Shown here: positions 1 through 8,377 of the stretch, piece by piece
Layout: each line of letters opens with the position of its first letter
Numbering within the stretch: position 1 is the first letter of the stretch
NCBI RefSeq assembly: GCF_022524485.1
Contig: NZ_JAKXMK010000032.1
Location: 1 to 64,000, forward strand
DNA: 64,000 nt
Origin: Pseudonocardia alaniniphila
Lineage (GTDB): Bacteria > Actinomycetota > Actinomycetes > Mycobacteriales > Pseudonocardiaceae
Reading direction: 5' to 3'
Notes under the pieces: generated by a model
Databases searched by the model: none
What the model was told of the DNA's origin: nothing
The model's input: only the letters and a program-made list of their open reading frames with translations
Made by a program: the position numbers and the translations under genes

Positions 1-137
1 AACTGGGATGCGAAGAACACCGAGAACGTGGCGTAGACGTTCCAGTCATACCATTCGAACGCATTTCCCACGCCGATCGTGGCCAGCAGGGCGAGTGTGT
101 GTTGTGACCGGCACGTCCGATTCTCACGGACCTTCAC
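1..137 (-). CDS. MFS transporter (metabolite:H+ symporter type), N-terminal fragment
   Basis: Only the first 45 codons are in the window; the gene runs off the left edge. A GTG at 137-135 is preceded by a strong AGGAGG site (143-148, minus strand) five bases upstream, which fixes the start. The product has a short basic head, then the first membrane helix with GNAFEWYDWNVYATF. That motif is typical of the first transmembrane segment of the MHS branch of the major facilitator superfamily (organic acid and osmolyte symporters). The MFS gene at 34187 carries a very similar motif. Substrate cannot be inferred from so short a piece. Confidence 0.75.
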   Translation of the reverse strand, partial: MKVRENRTCRSQHTLALLATIGVGNAFEWYDWNVYATFSVFFASQ

Positions 138-853
138 AAATTCCTCCTCACGAATGACTGCCGGCAAGTGTAGGTCAGGTCCGCACTCCGGTGGACATGA
201 GGAAATCCGGTCCAAGGCTTCGCTGATCATTCGTTATGGCCTGAATCTCGGTGTACGCGCAGCCGGTGCGCGTCGGGCTCGAAGAGCCACCGGAGCAGCG
301 GATACCTGCTGGACCGAGCCTTGCGCGCGGCACCGCACGTGTGCGGCCGCGCTCAGTTGACACGGGCTGAACCACCGGAAATCGATCACCGTTCCGGTGT
401 GCTGTAGCGCACTGGAACATCCGATTTCGACTGCATTTCGGGAGTGGCGGGATTTGCTCTACCGCTCCTTCCGCGGGGTTGTGTGCCAGGGTTTCATTCG
501 TGACTGTCGCCGGTTTTTCGACATTCTTCGGCCGCTTCCCGTTGGGTATGGGGCGATCTATCCGAGCGGACCTGCCGGGAGGCCGGCGAGCGGCACCACT
601 TCGGCCACGTGACCTCATCCCGCGCCCCGGCATGGGAACTGATGGCCGCGGACCGGGTCCGCAGTCGTCTGAACCGTCCGTCGGGTGCGCGGCGGCCGGT
701 CGTCCTCCGGTGGGTTGAACTGGGGTTTCTATCGAATGATTGCTGTGGCGCGGCTCGATCGCATGCGCAGGCTCGTGATTAGCGTGCTCGTCCTACACCT
801 GATCGCGGGCGTGCACCGTCTGCACGACCCCTGGAACTGAAAGACGGTCCTTC
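138..853. other. 716-bp stretch with no supportable gene
   Basis: This stretch separates the divergent transporter start (137) from the beta-helix gene (854). Several open frames cross it on both strands, but none has a convincing ribosome binding site, recognisable domain or actinobacterial third-position GC bias. Base composition is locally lower in GC than the flanking genes. It should hold the promoters of both neighbours. A TTGACA hexamer occurs at about 356-361, but I cannot pair it with a convincing -10 box. It may be decayed coding DNA. Confidence 0.5.
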
Positions 854-1912
854 ATGCGCGCTCGTCGATTCCTGGCTGGGACGGTGGTGATGGGCGGGGT
901 GTTGGTGGGCCTGCCCGCGACCGCGGCGGCACAGACTCTGGTGCCGTGCAATGCGGCCGCGCTGCAAAGCGCGGTCGCCGCCGCCGACACGGCAGGCGGC
1001 GGCACGCTGAATCTCAGCCCTGGATGCACCTACTCGCTCACCACACCGGACAGCGGCGAGACCGGTCTGGCGGCCATCACCACGCCGATTCGCATCAACG
1101 GCAACAGGGCGACGATCACCCGTTCGTCCGCCACCCCCTTTCGGTTCTTCAACATCGGGGGAACGGGCGACCTCACCCTGAACGCTCTGACACTGAGCGG
1201 CGGCCTCGCCACCAACGGCGGTGCGATCTTCGTCAGCACCGGCGGCCGCCTGAGCCTCTTTGCCAGCACCATCACCGGCAACACCGCCACCTCCGTGGGC
1301 GGCGGCGGGATCCTCAACCAGGGCAGCACCGTCGTGATCGACAGCAGCACCCTCAGCAACAACACCGGCGGCCAAGGGGGTGCCTTCAACAACCAAGGAA
1401 ATGGCACAGCCACCTTCACCAACAGCGTTCTGACCGGCAATCACGCGACCGGCGGGATCGCCACATCTGCGGGCGGCGGAATCGTCATCCTCAACGGGTC
1501 GGTCACGCTGAACGGGACGCGTCTCGACGGCAACGACGCGACCGGCCCGAACGCGTTCGGCGGGGCGCTCACGAACGCCGGCACCCTGAACCTGACCGGC
1601 AGTCCGGTCCTCAACAACATCGTCAACGGCTCGAACTCGAGCGGTGGCGGGTTGTGGAGCAGCGGCACGCTGAACGTCACCAACAGCCAGGTCCTGGGTA
1701 ATACCGCAACCGGAACGAACGCCCGTGGCGGCGGCATCCTCAGTGGGGGCACCACGACCCTGCAGGGAGTCGCGGTGATCACCAACCGAGCAGTGGGAAC
1801 CGGCGCCGACGGCGGCGGCATCGTCCGGACCGGCGGCACGGTCACACTCACCAGCAGCACCGTGGCGGCCAACCAGCCCAACAACTGCAGCAACGTGGCC
1901 GGCTGCTCCTGA
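854..1912 (+). CDS. Secreted right-handed beta-helix repeat protein
   Basis: The 352-aa product begins with a clear Sec signal peptide (basic MRARR, hydrophobic core, ATAAA cleavage site near residue 26). From about residue 85 to the end it is built of degenerate 20-30 residue repeats rich in Gly, Asn, Ser and Thr, such as SGGLATNGGAIFVSTGG and STLSNNTGGQGGAF. This pattern is typical of right-handed parallel beta-helix and Pmp-like proteins. Two cysteines lie at the very C-terminus (NNCSNVAGCS) and one near the mature N-terminus. There is no sortase motif or C-terminal membrane anchor, so it is probably released or loosely attached. It stands alone as a single gene followed by a hairpin terminator. 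The ligand or substrate is unknown; some beta-helix proteins are polysaccharide lyases, but no catalytic motif is recognisable. Confidence 0.8.
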   Translation: MRARRFLAGTVVMGGVLVGLPATAAAQTLVPCNAAALQSAVAAADTAGGGTLNLSPGCTYSLTTPDSGETGLAAITTPIRINGNRATITRSSATPFRFFNIGGTGDLTLNALTLSGGLATNGGAIFVSTGGRLSLFASTITGNTATSVGGGGILNQGSTVVIDSSTLSNNTGGQGGAFNNQGNGTATFTNSVLTGNHATGGIATSAGGGIVILNGSVTLNGTRLDGNDATGPNAFGGALTNAGTLNLTGSPVLNNIVNGSNSSGGGLWSSGTLNVTNSQVLGNTATGTNARGGGILSGGTTTLQGVAVITNRAVGTGADGGGIVRTGGTVTLTSSTVAANQPNNCSNVAGCS

Positions 1913-1997
1913 GGCCGTGCACCTGAAAATGCGACGGTGATCAGCCCGAAAGGCTCGGCTCCGGGGCGCGACCCGTAGCCGTCGCGCAGACGAGAAA

Positions 1998-2029
1998 GCC
2001 CCTGCCGGGGCGGTCATCCCGGCAGGGGC
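1998..2029. terminator. Bidirectional intrinsic terminator hairpin
   Basis: A perfect 12-bp inverted repeat (1998-2009 with 2018-2029, arm GCCCCTGCCGGG) has an 8-base loop. The plus-strand 3' flank is TTCT and the minus-strand flank reads CTTTCTCG. It lies 86 bp after the beta-helix gene and about 100 bp beyond the sigA stop, so it could stop transcription from both sides. Confidence 0.7.
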
Positions 2030-2081
2030 CTTCTGCGCTCATCAACGACCGTGCGGTCAGAGCGTCGTGCTTGCGAGACAA

Positions 2082-2116
2082 CGCCGCCGACCTACCGAAA
2101 CGGCAGGTCGGCGGCG
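2082..2116 (-). terminator. sigA terminator hairpin
   Basis: A perfect 12-bp inverted repeat (2082-2093 with 2105-2116, arm CGCCGCCGACCT) sits directly downstream of the sigA stop. The loop CCG-AAA-CGG extends the stem after one mismatch. On the minus strand it is followed by TTGTCT. Confidence 0.7.
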
Positions 2117-2131
2117 GTTCGATCGAGTGTG

Positions 2132-3550
<1,419 letters not shown>

Positions 3551-3691
3551 TAGGCCCTCTCGCTACGGTGCGCTCTGCGGTGCGCCGGGACGCGTATGAG
3601 ATCCGGCTGCAGGTCGAGATGTTGTCGGATACCGCGCCGGATCGCCGTCCTGGTGCTTCTTGGAGGCCATCCCGCATCGGGGTACCGCGTC

Positions 3692-3697
3692 ATTGTA
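3692..3697 (-). promoter_or_regulatory. Possible -10 box for sigA
   Basis: On the minus strand the hexamer TACAAT lies about 145 bp upstream of the sigA GTG, in the 250-bp gap between sigA and suhB. It fits the actinobacterial -10 consensus, but no good -35 hexamer lies at the right distance. The remainder of the gap shows no other feature. Confidence 0.25.
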
Positions 3698-3800
3698 ACT
3701 GCGTGTGCTCCGGACGTCCGCGCCTCGCCACGCGAATCGTCAACGATCCGTGTCTGCCCGGGTACAACCACGTCACTCTGACGTGCCGTGTGGTCGGATG

Positions 3801-4697
3801 ATGTCCGTGAACGAGGCCCGTCCGACCGCACCGATCGATCCCGGAACGACGTCCGCCGACGACCCGGAAGAGTTGCGCCGCATCGCCGAGCGCCTCGTCC
3901 GGGAGGCGGCGCAACACCTACGTGGGTTGCCCCGTCCGTGGGACGAGGACGGTTTCGAGGGGTCGGAGCGGAGTGTTTCCACGAAGAGCACGCCCACAGA
4001 CGTGGTCACGGCGTCCGACCATGCCTTGGAGACCCTGATCCGGGACCGGGTCGCGCAGCTGCGGCCCGGCGACGCGGTGATGGGCGAGGAGCACGGCGGC
4101 GGCACTGCCGACGGCTCGCGGACGCTCTGGGTCGTCGACCCCATCGACGGCACCGTCAACTTCCTCTACGGCATGCCCTGGTACGCGGTGTCGGTTGCGG
4201 CGGTGCGCGACGGCGAGTCCCTCGCCGGGGCCGTGATCGAGCCGGCGTCGGGGCGCCTGTGGAGCGCGGCGGTCGGCGGCGGTGCCACCTGCGACGGAAA
4301 GCCGCTGCGGGTCTCCGGCGCGTCCGACGTCTCGCTCTCGCTGCTCGCCACCGGCTTCTCCTACCGCGCCGAACGCAGGGTGCGCCAGGTGCGCATGATC
4401 GGTGAGCTGCTGCCGCTCGTGCGCGACGTGCGGCGCACCGGCTCGGCGGCGCTCGACCTGTGCGCCGTGGCGGCCGGCTGGGCGGATGCGTATCTCGAGC
4501 ACGGGTGCAACTGGTGGGACTGGGCGGCGGGCGCGCTCATCGCTACCGAGGCGGGCGCTGTGGTGCGCACCCCGGGCCCGACCGGCAGCGTCCCGCCCGA
4601 CGACGGGCTCGGTGCCGATGCCCTCTTCGCCGCGACCCCGGGGATCGCCGAAGAACTCGCCGCGCTGGTCCGCAAGCACGGAGCGGCGTCGGTCTGA
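3801..4697 (+). CDS. suhB: Inositol monophosphatase family protein (SuhB-like)
   Basis: The 298-aa product belongs to the Mg2+/Li+-sensitive phosphatases that hydrolyse myo-inositol 1-phosphate and related phosphate monoesters. The metal-binding motifs are present: GEEHGGG near residue 95, DPIDGTVNF at 113-121, and the second motif WWDWAAGALIATEAGA at about 238. In actinomycetes inositol feeds phosphatidylinositol and mycothiol. An open frame continues upstream to 3705, but that N-terminal part is not family-like. Two adjacent ATGs (3798, 3801) follow a weak GGTCGG site, so the start could be either. Its position beside sigA and cei matches Rv2701c. Confidence 0.9.
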   Translation: MSVNEARPTAPIDPGTTSADDPEELRRIAERLVREAAQHLRGLPRPWDEDGFEGSERSVSTKSTPTDVVTASDHALETLIRDRVAQLRPGDAVMGEEHGGGTADGSRTLWVVDPIDGTVNFLYGMPWYAVSVAAVRDGESLAGAVIEPASGRLWSAAVGGGATCDGKPLRVSGASDVSLSLLATGFSYRAERRVRQVRMIGELLPLVRDVRRTGSAALDLCAVAAGWADAYLEHGCNWWDWAAGALIATEAGAVVRTPGPTGSVPPDDGLGADALFAATPGIAEELAALVRKHGAASV

Positions 4698-4729
4698 CGT
4701 CACTCGGACCCGGCCCGAGGAGCGCGTTC

Positions 4730-5419
4730 CTAGCAGCTGGCGCTGCGGGCTTCCTCGAGCAGCGTGGGGTCCACCTGCGGCGCCGGAGGCGCGTCCGCCG
4801 CGTTCGGGTCGGCGTTCGGGTCGGCGTTGGCGGAGCCGTCCGTGCCCCCGGTCGGGGCCACCGCCAACTGGTCCAGCACGTCCTGTGCCTGCGTACTGGG
4901 GTTGATGTCGCCGAACGCGGTGCCGACCGCGACGTCGACGGTGTTCTCGGTGCGCCCGTCGCGCACCATCTCGGCGCACGGCAGCACCAGCGCCAGCGTG
5001 CTGGCCGCAGCCTCGCCGGTGGGGCCGAAGCGCAGCTGAGCGCTGCACTCCAGGTTCTCGTCCGGATAGAAGGGGTCGTTGGCGGGCGGCGCGGCCTCTC
5101 CGAAACCGAGGTCGCCCAGCTGCGCGGCCACCAGGTTGGCCTGACCCCGCTGCCCGCCCGCGTTCAGCACCCGCACGTGAACGGACGCCGGCGGGACGGG
5201 CGGAATGGCGATGATCTCGTCGGACGACACGACCTGGCCGGGAAGCGGGCCGGTCGCCGGCACCGGGCACTGCGCGGTGCCCGCCGGACCGGAGGCGTTC
5301 ACCAGGACCGTGGTCCACACGACCACCGCGGCGACCGCGAGCACCGACACCACGATCACGACGGGACCGCGTCTGCGTCGCTGGTAGGGCCGCAGGCGGC
5401 GCGCCGTTCCGCCCGTCAT
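4730..5419 (-). CDS. cei: Envelope integrity protein Cei (LytR_C domain)
   Basis: The 229-aa product has a basic cytoplasmic head (RPYQRRRRG), one transmembrane helix at about 19-40, then an extracytoplasmic LytR C-terminal type domain (about 75-180, SVHVRVLNAGGQRGQANLVAAQL). The tail is Asp/Ala/Asn/Pro-rich and ends in Cys, with a small NADPNADPNA repeat. M. tuberculosis Rv2700 (cei), in the same place relative to suhB, is needed for normal cell envelope integrity. The ATG at 5419-5417 overlaps the stop of the upstream phosphotransferase gene by one base (TGATG), so the two should be translationally coupled. The molecular activity of the family is not known. Confidence 0.85.
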   Translation of the reverse strand: MTGGTARRLRPYQRRRRGPVVIVVSVLAVAAVVVWTTVLVNASGPAGTAQCPVPATGPLPGQVVSSDEIIAIPPVPPASVHVRVLNAGGQRGQANLVAAQLGDLGFGEAAPPANDPFYPDENLECSAQLRFGPTGEAAASTLALVLPCAEMVRDGRTENTVDVAVGTAFGDINPSTQAQDVLDQLAVAPTGGTDGSANADPNADPNAADAPPAPQVDPTLLEEARSASC

Positions 5420-6543
5420 CACGTCAGACCCTCCGCGAGCACGTGGTGTCCCAGCGCCACCAGGGGGTCGACGCTGCCTTCCAGCCCGGCACCCATGGAC
5501 ACCGGCACCATCCCCGCGCGCACCCGCGCCAGGATCCCGGCCAGCACGACCGCCAACTTGAACGCGCCGAACGCCACGTACCAGGGCAGCGGTTCCAGAT
5601 CGAGGCCCGATCCCGCGGCGTATGCGCGCGCGACGTCGGAGCGATCCAGGAACCCTGGCAGCTGAGTAGGGCTGGGAATGTGCCGCGACGCCTGCCAGAT
5701 CGGGTGCTCGTCGGCATCCCGCCAGTAGACGAGGAGCAACCCGAGGTCGGCGAGGGGGTCGCCGAGCGTCGACAGCTCCCAGTCGAGCACGGCCCGGATC
5801 CGACCGGGGTCGGCGGCGTCGAACAGGCAGTTGTCGATGCGGTAGTCGCCGTGCACGATCGTGTGACGTTGGGTGGCGGGCAGTGCGGCGGCCAGGGCGT
5901 CGGCGAGCCTGGTGAGCTCCGCGACCGTCTCCTCGGTCACCGGGATCCCGGCGGACCGGGCCTGCTCCCACTGGGTGTTCCAGCGCCGCACCTGGCGGGC
6001 CATGAAGCCCTCCGGCCTGCCGAAGTCACCCAGCCCCACCGCGTTGTGGTCCACGGCGTGCAGCGCGACCAGCACGTCGACCAGCGCCTGGCTCGCGCGC
6101 CTGCGCTCGTCCTCTGTGGTGGCCCAGCCCGGCGGCAGCTCGCCGAGCGGGACGATCCCGTCCACGAGCTCCATCACGAAACACGGCGCGTCCACCGGCG
6201 GCCCGCCCGCCGAGGTCGCGAGCACCCGGGGGACGGGAACGGGCGTGCCCGCCAGCGAGGAGATCACGCGCTGCTCACGACCCATGTCGTGGGCTGTGGC
6301 AGCAACCTCTCCGACGGGCGGGCGGCGCAGCACCACCGCGCCCGCCGGGCTGTCGACACGATAGGTGAGGTTCGACCGGCCGGCACCGATCGGGCTCAGG
6401 CTGCTCTGCAGCCACGCGGAGTCGCCGAGGTGTTCGGCCAGCCAGGCGCCGACGACAGCCGCGTCTGCTCCGGGATGGGCGTCGGGGACGGACCGCGTGC
6501 CGCCGGTGACGCCGCGGTCGGAGGGGAGTGCCACGACGGGCAC
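5419..6543 (-). CDS. APH/kinase-fold phosphotransferase family protein
   Basis: The product (374 aa from the GTG at 6543) has the aminoglycoside-phosphotransferase/choline-kinase fold. Visible motifs are the N-lobe strand VVLRRPP, the hinge region CFVMELVDG, the catalytic loop VHGDYRIDN and the metal-binding VLDWELSTLGDPLADLG. The ELSTLGDP form is typical of the ACAD10/ACAD11-like and acyl-CoA-linked branch rather than of true aminoglycoside resistance enzymes, so I do not call it a resistance gene. The frame is open to 6630, but family similarity begins well after 6543; GTGs at 6543 and 6534 are both possible. It ends in a one-base overlap with cei, which is unexpected for the conserved block. 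Confidence 0.8.
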   Translation of the reverse strand: MPVVALPSDRGVTGGTRSVPDAHPGADAAVVGAWLAEHLGDSAWLQSSLSPIGAGRSNLTYRVDSPAGAVVLRRPPVGEVAATAHDMGREQRVISSLAGTPVPVPRVLATSAGGPPVDAPCFVMELVDGIVPLGELPPGWATTEDERRRASQALVDVLVALHAVDHNAVGLGDFGRPEGFMARQVRRWNTQWEQARSAGIPVTEETVAELTRLADALAAALPATQRHTIVHGDYRIDNCLFDAADPGRIRAVLDWELSTLGDPLADLGLLLVYWRDADEHPIWQASRHIPSPTQLPGFLDRSDVARAYAAGSGLDLEPLPWYVAFGAFKLAVVLAGILARVRAGMVPVSMGAGLEGSVDPLVALGHHVLAEGLT

Positions 6544-6768
6544 CCTAATGGCCCTGCGTGTGCACGGCGGGGCAGCGGGCGCGTGTCGACACCCTGGGCT
6601 ACCCTCTGCGCCCCGGGGCAGTCCGAGCACTTGACGGCGTTATATCCGATCCAGTCATGGCCCGGGTTCAGCTGAGACGCGCGTCACTCCAATGCTGGGC
6701 ACAAAGCTCAGCGCTGCCGCGTTGTCCAGCCGCACGAAGACGACAGGTGTGTTAAGAGGGTGGGAACG

Positions 6769-7071
6769 ATGGCGACCGACTATGACGCGCCCAGGCGCAA
6801 CGAGACCGACGATCTGGCCGAGGACTCTCTCGACGAGCTGAAGGCCCGTCGCAACGAGGCCCAGTCGTCCGTGGTCGATGTCGACGAGTCGGACACGGCG
6901 GAGAGCTTCGAGCTGCCCGGCGCCGACCTGTCCGGCGAGGAGCTCACGGTCAAGGTGCTGCCCAAGCAGGCGGACGAGTTCACCTGCGCAAGCTGCTTCC
7001 TGGTGCACCACCGCAGCAGGCTGGCCGAGAGCAACGGCTCGCAGTACATCTGCCGCGACTGCGCCGCCTGA
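6769..7071 (+). CDS. DUF4193 small zinc-ribbon-like protein
   Basis: This 100-aa actinobacterial protein matches Rv2699c in family and position. The N-terminal half is acidic (DDLAEDSLDELKARR). The C-terminal part has two CxxC pairs (FTCASCFLVHH and YICRDCAA), which suggests a zinc ribbon. The start at 6769 (MATDYDAP) is chosen because GAGGGTGGGA lies just upstream; an in-frame ATG at 6760 has no such site. Small size, charge and the Cys pairs suggest a nucleic-acid or polymerase-associated role, but the function is unknown. Confidence 0.85.
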   Translation: MATDYDAPRRNETDDLAEDSLDELKARRNEAQSSVVDVDESDTAESFELPGADLSGEELTVKVLPKQADEFTCASCFLVHHRSRLAESNGSQYICRDCAA

Positions 7072-7168
7072 CGAACTGGGCCGCCCGACGATTCGGGCTG
7101 TCTGATGACTCAGGCTGCGTGACGACGAGGCACAGCGTCCGCTCGACGGGCTTCGACGGCCCGATGTA

Positions 7169-7207
7169 GTGGCGCCGGTCGACCCGGCGCTCAACGGGCG
7201 GCGCCAC
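7169..7207. terminator. Possible terminator between convergent genes
   Basis: A 9-bp inverted repeat (GTGGCGCCG at 7169-7177, complement at 7199-7207) with a 21-base loop lies between the convergent ends of the DUF4193 and DUF3093 genes. No T-run follows, so this is tentative. Confidence 0.35.
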
Positions 7208-7256
7208 GACACCGGCGCCGCCCGACCGACACGGCCCCGAACCGGAACTCCGGTCC

Positions 7257-7289
7257 GGGGCAGCGTCGTTTCAGGGGCAGCGTCGTTTC
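7257..7289. repeat. 17-bp direct repeat, two copies
   Basis: GGGGCAGCGTCGTTTC followed by A or G occurs twice head to tail (7257-7273 and 7274-7290), just downstream of the DUF3093 stop. It is a small local duplication with no known role. Confidence 0.6.
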
Positions 7290-7334
7290 GGGGGTGGCGT
7301 TGCGATGCCGGACGCAGCGCGTCCGCACCTCGTC

Positions 7335-7814
7335 TCACCGCTGGAGTGCCGCGACCAGGGCCTCCGGGTTGCGGACGCTGAAGACCCAGTACGGGGTGGC
7401 GTCGTCCGGATCGGTGACCTCGACCCGCACGACGGGAGCCACCCAGGCGCGGAGCATGAGGAACGCGGCGGGATCCAGCTCCGGTCCGAGCGCCATCTGC
7501 TTACGGTCCTTCGGGACGATCTCGATGCGGCCGATGGAACGCAGCGGGAGCCGCGCATCGCCCACCTGCAGTTCGGTGTCCGTCACCCGCAGCCGGATCC
7601 GGCCGAGCCAGAACAGCGCGATCACGAACAGCGGGATGAAGATCGCGTAGCCGATCCACGACCGGATGCCCGGGTATCCCATGTGGATCTCGGCGCCCAG
7701 CAGGATCGCCACGCCGATCGCCGGCAGGTACCACCACAGCGGCACCGACAACCGCTCGTCGAACCGGAAAGTGCCGGACGTCGCAGGCGCGCCCGGCGAC
7801 GGATGCTCGTTCAC
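7335..7814 (-). CDS. DUF3093 membrane protein
   Basis: The 159-aa protein corresponds to Rv2698. It has two hydrophobic helices (about 24-45, WWYLPAIGVAILLGAEIHMG, and 52-70, IGYAIFIPLFVIALFWLG). A soluble beta-rich C-terminal domain follows (LRVTDTELQVGDARLPL to the end). The GTG at 7814 gives the family-like N-terminus; frames extending further upstream would overlap the divergent dut gene. Only 26 bp separate it from dut, so the two promoters must overlap. Molecular function is unknown. Confidence 0.8.
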   Translation of the reverse strand: MNEHPSPGAPATSGTFRFDERLSVPLWWYLPAIGVAILLGAEIHMGYPGIRSWIGYAIFIPLFVIALFWLGRIRLRVTDTELQVGDARLPLRSIGRIEIVPKDRKQMALGPELDPAAFLMLRAWVAPVVRVEVTDPDDATPYWVFSVRNPEALVAALQR

Positions 7815-7840
7815 GGGAGCCGAGGGTAGCCTCGCCCGTC

Positions 7841-8377
7841 GTGCCCGGCCCCGTCGATGCTCCCCAGCACGAGCCGCCCACCGCATCGCCGGCAGCATCG
7901 CTGCCCGGGTGTCCGGTCGAGGTGCTGCTCACCCGGCTGGACCCTGCTCTCCCGGTGCCCTCCTACGCACGTGCGGGCGATGCCGGAGTCGATCTGCGGT
8001 GTACGACCGACGTCGTCCTCCCGCCCGGCGAGCGCGCGGTCGTCGGCACCGGCGTCGCGATCGCGCTGCCGATGGGCTTCGCCGGGTTCGTGCATCCGCG
8101 GTCCGGGCTCGCGGCACGCACAGGGCTGTCGATCGTCAATGCACCGGGCACTGTCGACGCCGGATACCGGGGCGAGATCCTGGTATGCGTGATCAACCAC
8201 GATCCCCGCGAGGAACTGCGGCTGCGCCGCGGTGACCGGATCGCACAGCTCGTCGTGCAGAAGGTCGAGCACGTGCGGTTCGTCGAGGTGGAGGAGCTGC
8301 CCGCCTCCGAACGCGGGACGGGCGGGCACGGGTCCACGGGAGGACACGAGCGGCTGGGCGTCGGAGAGGCGCGCTAG
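7841..8377 (+). CDS. dut: Deoxyuridine 5'-triphosphate nucleotidohydrolase
   Basis: This trimeric dUTPase converts dUTP to dUMP and pyrophosphate, which keeps uracil out of DNA and supplies thymidylate synthesis. The product has 178 aa and all five motifs: AGDAGVDL (1), PRSGLA (2), GTVDAGYRGEI (3, with the catalytic Asp), RGDRIAQLVV (4) and the flexible RGTGGHGSTGG (5). About 25 extra residues precede the usual N-terminus. The GTG start lies very close to the divergent DUF3093 gene. The TAG stop overlaps the GTG of the next gene by one base, so dut and the DUF3710 gene should be co-translated. Confidence 0.95.
   Translation: MPGPVDAPQHEPPTASPAASLPGCPVEVLLTRLDPALPVPSYARAGDAGVDLRCTTDVVLPPGERAVVGTGVAIALPMGFAGFVHPRSGLAARTGLSIVNAPGTVDAGYRGEILVCVINHDPREELRLRRGDRIAQLVVQKVEHVRFVEVEELPASERGTGGHGSTGGHERLGVGEAR

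Noticed and set aside
175..633. 152-codon minus-strand frame in the left gene-free stretch
   Set aside because: It has no recognisable domain, an Arg/Pro-rich composition and no clear ribosome binding site, and it ends close to the transporter start; better read as a shadow.
5419..6543. Aminoglycoside resistance gene
   Set aside because: The APH fold is present, but the ELSTLGDP metal motif and overall pattern fit the ACAD10/11-like family rather than drug-modifying enzymes.
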